From Anderseniella sp. (GTDB taxonomy: Bacteria; Pseudomonadota; Alphaproteobacteria; Rhizobiales; Aestuariivirgaceae), in assembly GCA_028289645.1 (NCBI GenBank), contig JANQOK010000008.1:248001-312000 (forward strand): a stretch of DNA of 64,000 nucleotides, given 5' to 3'. Below are positions 60,829 through 64,000 of this stretch, piece by piece. How positions within the stretch are numbered: position 1 is the stretch's first letter; each line of letters starts with the position of its first letter. The notes under the pieces are model-generated. The model was not told the DNA's origin and did not search any database. It worked only from the letters and a program-made list of their open reading frames with translations. The translations under genes and the position numbers were made by a program.

Positions 60829-63258
60829 ATGAAGTCGCATTACAGAGCCATAGTCATTGGCGGCGGCGTGGTCGGATGTTCCGTACTGTATCATCTGACC
60901 AAGGCGGGCTGGAGCGATGTGCTTCTGGTTGAGCGCTCGCAACTGACCTCCGGTTCAACGTGGCATGCCGCAGGCGGATTTCTGACCCTGAACGGTGATC
61001 CCAACGTCGCCAAGCTACAGGCCTACACCATCGAGCTCTACGATGAGCTGGAGCGGATTTCCGGCCAGTCGTGCGGTCTGCACCGCTGCGGCGGTTTGTT
61101 GATGGCGGATACCGAAGAGCGCATGGACTGGCTCAAAATGGCCCATGCTAGATCGGCATATCTCGGGCTTGAAACCGAGCTGCTGAGTCCGGCGGAGGCT
61201 AAGGCGCGCATGCCGCTGCTGGACGACTCCAAGTTCACCGGTGCCATGTGGGACGCGGCTGAAGGCAATCTGGATCCTTCCGGCACGACCCATGCCTATG
61301 CCAGATCGGCGCGCATCCAGGGCGCAGAGATCGTACTGGAAAACCGGGTTGTCGAGCTCAATGCCCGGCCAGACGGCGGCTGGGACGTGGTAACCGAACA
61401 GGGCACGGTCAGCTGTGAGCACGTGATCAATTGCGGTGGCCTGTGGGCCCGCGAGGTCGGACGCATGGTAGGCATTGAACTGCCGGTGCTGGCCATGGAG
61501 CACATGTACCTGGTGACCGACGACATGCCTGACGTCATCGCCTACAAGGAGGAGCACGGCTCCGACATGCCGATGATCGCCGACTTCGGTGCGGAGATCT
61601 ACATGCGCCAGGAACGCTCCGGCATGCTGCTGGGCACCTATGAACAGGACTGCCGGCCGTGGTCGCCAAAGGATACCCCGTGGGATTTCGCAGCCGAACT
61701 GCTGCCGCCGGACCTGGATCGCATAACACCATCGCTGGAGAAAACCTTCGACAGCTACCCGGCCATGGGTGAGGCCGGCATCAAGAATGTCGTCAACGGC
61801 CCGTTCACATTTGCACCTGATGGCAATCCCCTGGTCGGCCCGGTGCAGGGACTATCCAACTACTGGTGCGCCTGCGGGGTGATGGCCGGTTTCAGCCAGG
61901 GCGGCGGTGTCGGCCTGACGCTGGCCAACTGGATGGTCAACGGCGATCCGGGCGGCGATGTCTGGGCCATGGACGTGGCGCGCTATGGTGACTGGGCAAC
62001 CCGCAGCTACACCAACGAAAAGGTGCGTGAAAACTATTCCAAAAGGTTTTCCATCCGCTATCCCAACGAGGAACGCCCGGCGGCGCGTCCGCACCAGACG
62101 ACGCCACTATATGACACCATGATGAGCCAGGGTGCCGTGATGGGCGACAATTGGGGGCTGGAAGTGCCGTTATGGTTCGCGCCCGACGGCGTAGAGCCGA
62201 TCGATATCTTTTCGTTCCGGCGCTCCAATGACTTTGCCCATGTGAAAGCTGAAGTACTGGGCACCAGGGAACGCGTCGGCGTCACCGAGATTGCCAACTT
62301 CGCCAAATACGAGATCACCGGCCCGGGCGCCGAAAGCTACCTGTCGCGACTGATGACCAACAAGATGCCGCGCACCGGACGCATTTGCCTGACCCCGATG
62401 CTGAACCGGCAGGGCAAGCTGATCGGTGACTTCACTATCGCCAAGGCGGCCGATGACCGGTTCATGATGTGGGGCTCGGCCCCGGCACAGGTCTACCACA
62501 TGCGCTGGTTTGAACAGCACTTGCCTGACGACGGCTCGGTGCGGGTTGAGCGCATCGATCTTGGCCTCGTTGGATTGTCCATTGCGGGCCCCAAATCGCG
62601 CGACGTGCTGGCGGCCCTGACCGATGAGGACGTGTCCAACGCAGGCTTCCGGTTCATGGACTATCGCGAGATCGACGTGGCCAGTGTTCCGGCCAGGGTC
62701 AACCGCATCAGTTACACCGGCGACCTGGGTTATGAAATCTGGGTCCGCCCGGAATACGAGCGCCGGCTCTACACGGCCATCATGCGCGCAGGTGAGGTCC
62801 ACGGCATTGTCAATTTCGGCATGCGCGCGCTGCTGACCATGCGGCTGGAGAAGAACTTTCCGACCTGGTACCGCGAGCTGCGGCCGATCTACGGGCCTTA
62901 TGAAGCCGGCATGGACCGCTTCGTTGACCTGACCAAGAACGATTTCATCGGCCGTGGCCAGGCGCAGGCCGAGAGTGACGGGGCCGGCAAGCTTGCCCGC
63001 GTCACCTTTGTCGTCGATGCAGACGACGCCGATGTCATCGGCGATGAACCCGTCTCGCACAATGGCGAGGTGGTCGGCTGGGTCACATCCGGCGGTTACG
63101 GCCATTTCGTCGATGCGTCGCTGGCGCAAGGCTACATCCCGAAGCATCTGGTTTCGGAAACATCCGGGTTCGAGATCGAAATCATCGGCGACATGCGCCC
63201 TGCCCGGCTCCAGCATGAACCGCTATTCGATCCAGCCGGCAAACGGATGAGGAGCTGA
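60829..63258 (+). CDS. Dimethylglycine/sarcosine dehydrogenase-like flavoprotein (second copy)
   Basis: An 809-residue paralogue of the preceding gene. It shares the opening HYRAIVIGGGVVGCSVLYHLTKAGW, His46 in SGSTWHAAGG, and the GcvT-like C-terminal domain (YGPYEAGMDRFVDLTKNDFIGRG). A GGGAG ribosome-binding site is in the 26 bp gap. The N-terminal third is nearly the same as in copy one, and divergence is stronger in the region around residues 60-140 and 430-480, where substrate may be contacted. Two substrates in one pathway, or subunits of one complex, are both possible. Confidence 0.9.
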   Translation: MKSHYRAIVIGGGVVGCSVLYHLTKAGWSDVLLVERSQLTSGSTWHAAGGFLTLNGDPNVAKLQAYTIELYDELERISGQSCGLHRCGGLLMADTEERMDWLKMAHARSAYLGLETELLSPAEAKARMPLLDDSKFTGAMWDAAEGNLDPSGTTHAYARSARIQGAEIVLENRVVELNARPDGGWDVVTEQGTVSCEHVINCGGLWAREVGRMVGIELPVLAMEHMYLVTDDMPDVIAYKEEHGSDMPMIADFGAEIYMRQERSGMLLGTYEQDCRPWSPKDTPWDFAAELLPPDLDRITPSLEKTFDSYPAMGEAGIKNVVNGPFTFAPDGNPLVGPVQGLSNYWCACGVMAGFSQGGGVGLTLANWMVNGDPGGDVWAMDVARYGDWATRSYTNEKVRENYSKRFSIRYPNEERPAARPHQTTPLYDTMMSQGAVMGDNWGLEVPLWFAPDGVEPIDIFSFRRSNDFAHVKAEVLGTRERVGVTEIANFAKYEITGPGAESYLSRLMTNKMPRTGRICLTPMLNRQGKLIGDFTIAKAADDRFMMWGSAPAQVYHMRWFEQHLPDDGSVRVERIDLGLVGLSIAGPKSRDVLAALTDEDVSNAGFRFMDYREIDVASVPARVNRISYTGDLGYEIWVRPEYERRLYTAIMRAGEVHGIVNFGMRALLTMRLEKNFPTWYRELRPIYGPYEAGMDRFVDLTKNDFIGRGQAQAESDGAGKLARVTFVVDADDADVIGDEPVSHNGEVVGWVTSGGYGHFVDASLAQGYIPKHLVSETSGFEIEIIGDMRPARLQHEPLFDPAGKRMRS

Positions 63259-63270
63259 CATGAGCACGAT

Positions 63271-63295
63271 CCGAAAAGTGGGAACCGGTTTTCGG
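63271..63295. repeat. Short palindromic repeat of the alphaproteobacterial CCGAAAA...TTTTCGG type
   Basis: CCGAAAA at 63271-63277 and TTTTCGG at 63289-63295 form an inverted repeat with an 11-base centre. The element, with its GTGGGAACCGG core, is recognisable as a motif scattered in many rhizobial genomes. It creates a 21-codon false reading frame upstream of the enolase-type gene. Confidence 0.55.
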
Positions 63296-63321
63296 TCAAG
63301 TTGTGCGAACAGGAAATGTCC

Positions 63322-64000
63322 ATGAAAATAGCCAAGCTGGAAACCTTCGCCAACGAATATGTCGGGTTTGTCCGGGCCACCGCCGATACAGGCGATGTCG
63401 GCTGGGGTCAGGTATCCACCTACCACTCGGACATCACCGCGCAGGTTTTTCATCGCCAGGTGGCGCCATACGCGCTTGGAGAACCGGCTTACGATTTTGA
63501 CGACCTGCTCGATCGCATCACCGAGCGTGAACACAAATTTCCCGGCTCCTACCTGCGCCGCGCCATGGCCGGACTGGACACAGCGCTGTGGGATCTTCGC
63601 GGTCGGGCAGAAGGAAAACCGGTCGCCGAGTTGCTTGGCGGAACGCCGGGACCATTGCGGGCCTATGCCTCTTCGATGAAGCGGGACATCACGCCTGAAG
63701 ACGAAGCCGCCCGTTTCCTGAGACTGCGCGATGAGTTCGGATTTGACGCTTTCAAGTTTCGCGTCGGTGCCGAGTGCGGCCGGGATGTGGATGAATGGCC
63801 CGGACGCACCGAGGCCATTGTGCCTGTTGTCTGCAAGGCATTGGGAGATGGCGCCGCCAAGCTGGTGGACGGCAATTCCGGGTTTTCGCCGCAGCGTGCC
63901 ATCGAGGTAGGCAAGTTGCTGGAGGCTGAAGGTGTGTCACATTTTGAAGAGCCATGCCCCTATTGGGAACCCGAACAGACCAAACAGGTGACCGATGCGC
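63322..64000 (+). CDS. Mandelate racemase/muconate lactonizing enzyme family protein (truncated by window edge)
   Basis: The first 226 residues of an enolase-superfamily enzyme starting at the ATG at 63322 with AGGA upstream. The N-terminal capping domain reads [22 protein letters not shown]. The catalytic KxR-type strand FKFRVG comes next, and two metal-ligand positions are seen: Asp in [10 protein letters not shown] and Glu in [11 protein letters not shown]. The substrate cannot be deduced; members act on acid sugars, N-acyl amino acids, betaines and related acids. It follows the DMGDH-like pair, where betaine-type substrates would fit. The remaining gene lies beyond the window. Confidence 0.85.
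   Translation, partial: MKIAKLETFANEYVGFVRATADTGDVGWGQVSTYHSDITAQVFHRQVAPYALGEPAYDFDDLLDRITEREHKFPGSYLRRAMAGLDTALWDLRGRAEGKPVAELLGGTPGPLRAYASSMKRDITPEDEAARFLRLRDEFGFDAFKFRVGAECGRDVDEWPGRTEAIVPVVCKALGDGAAKLVDGNSGFSPQRAIEVGKLLEAEGVSHFEEPCPYWEPEQTKQVTDA

Noticed and set aside
63260-63325. 21-codon peptide upstream of the enolase-type gene
   Set aside because: The frame is built from a dispersed palindromic repeat and ends over the true start codon; it is probably not a real gene.

Overview
The window reads as a GC-rich alphaproteobacterial chromosome. The most likely group is Hyphomicrobiales or a relative. The evidence is the block ileS-lspA-DUF3035 (BamF)-M16-M16-pgi-mutL on one strand, the alphaproteobacterial GluRS with HIGN and KGLSKR signatures, a BamF-type lipoprotein, and short palindromic intergenic repeats typical of this class. 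I see no rRNA, phage, integrase, insertion sequence or CRISPR array. Coding density is high, and both edges cut a gene (mutL on the left, an enolase-superfamily gene on the right).

Layout. 1-10.2 kb (minus): housekeeping block for mismatch repair, glycolysis, envelope proteases, a Bam lipoprotein, signal peptidase II and IleRS. 10.4-13.4 kb: DUF1989 protein, a pentein (dimethylargininase/deiminase-like) hydrolase and a sodium:solute symporter. 13.5-18.2 kb: HlyU, glutathione reductase, RpiA, succinate-semialdehyde dehydrogenase and phosphoglycolate phosphatase. 18.3-20.4 kb: a TupA-like ATP-grasp protein divergent from a second pentein enzyme. 20.7-22.2 kb: DMT exporter with a divergent HxlR regulator. 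22.2-27.9 kb: catabolic group with a glutamine amidotransferase, MFS carrier, protocatechuate dioxygenase PcaHG, a beta-keto acid cleavage enzyme (DUF849) and a class III aminotransferase, followed by QueF. 28.4-32.7 kb: small exported proteins, Ser/Thr dehydratase, zinc metallopeptidase and a ketopantoate reductase homologue.

33-44 kb (all minus) is the most striking region. A FCD-type GntR regulator leads a ThDP lyase/decarboxylase, a CaiB/BaiF CoA-transferase, a free-standing 10-formyl-THF hydrolase-like protein, a universal stress protein and a complete TctCBA importer. These are followed by a Gdx/SugE guanidinium-type SMR exporter and a close homologue of animal arginine:glycine amidinotransferase. 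The perfect palindrome TGGTATACCA occurs upstream of the GntR gene and again upstream of tctC. This suggests one regulon importing and cleaving a carboxylic acid through a CoA thioester, with one-carbon output.

44-52 kb: a PAS/HisKA kinase with a weak ATPase domain, NadE, GltX, a coiled-coil lipoprotein, a DMT transporter, a GST and a PhnD-like protein. 52.4-56.9 kb: a peptide/opine-type ABC importer whose two ATPases are fused and carry a histone-H1-like Lys/Ala tail plus a helix-hairpin-helix domain; no binding protein is encoded alongside. 57-64 kb: DUF1801, DUF1194, two tandem dimethylglycine/sarcosine-dehydrogenase-like flavoproteins and an enolase-superfamily enzyme. Across the window there is a recurring theme of guanidino, methylated-amine and one-carbon metabolism (three pentein enzymes, Gdx, DMGDH-like proteins, 10-formyl-THF hydrolase-like protein).
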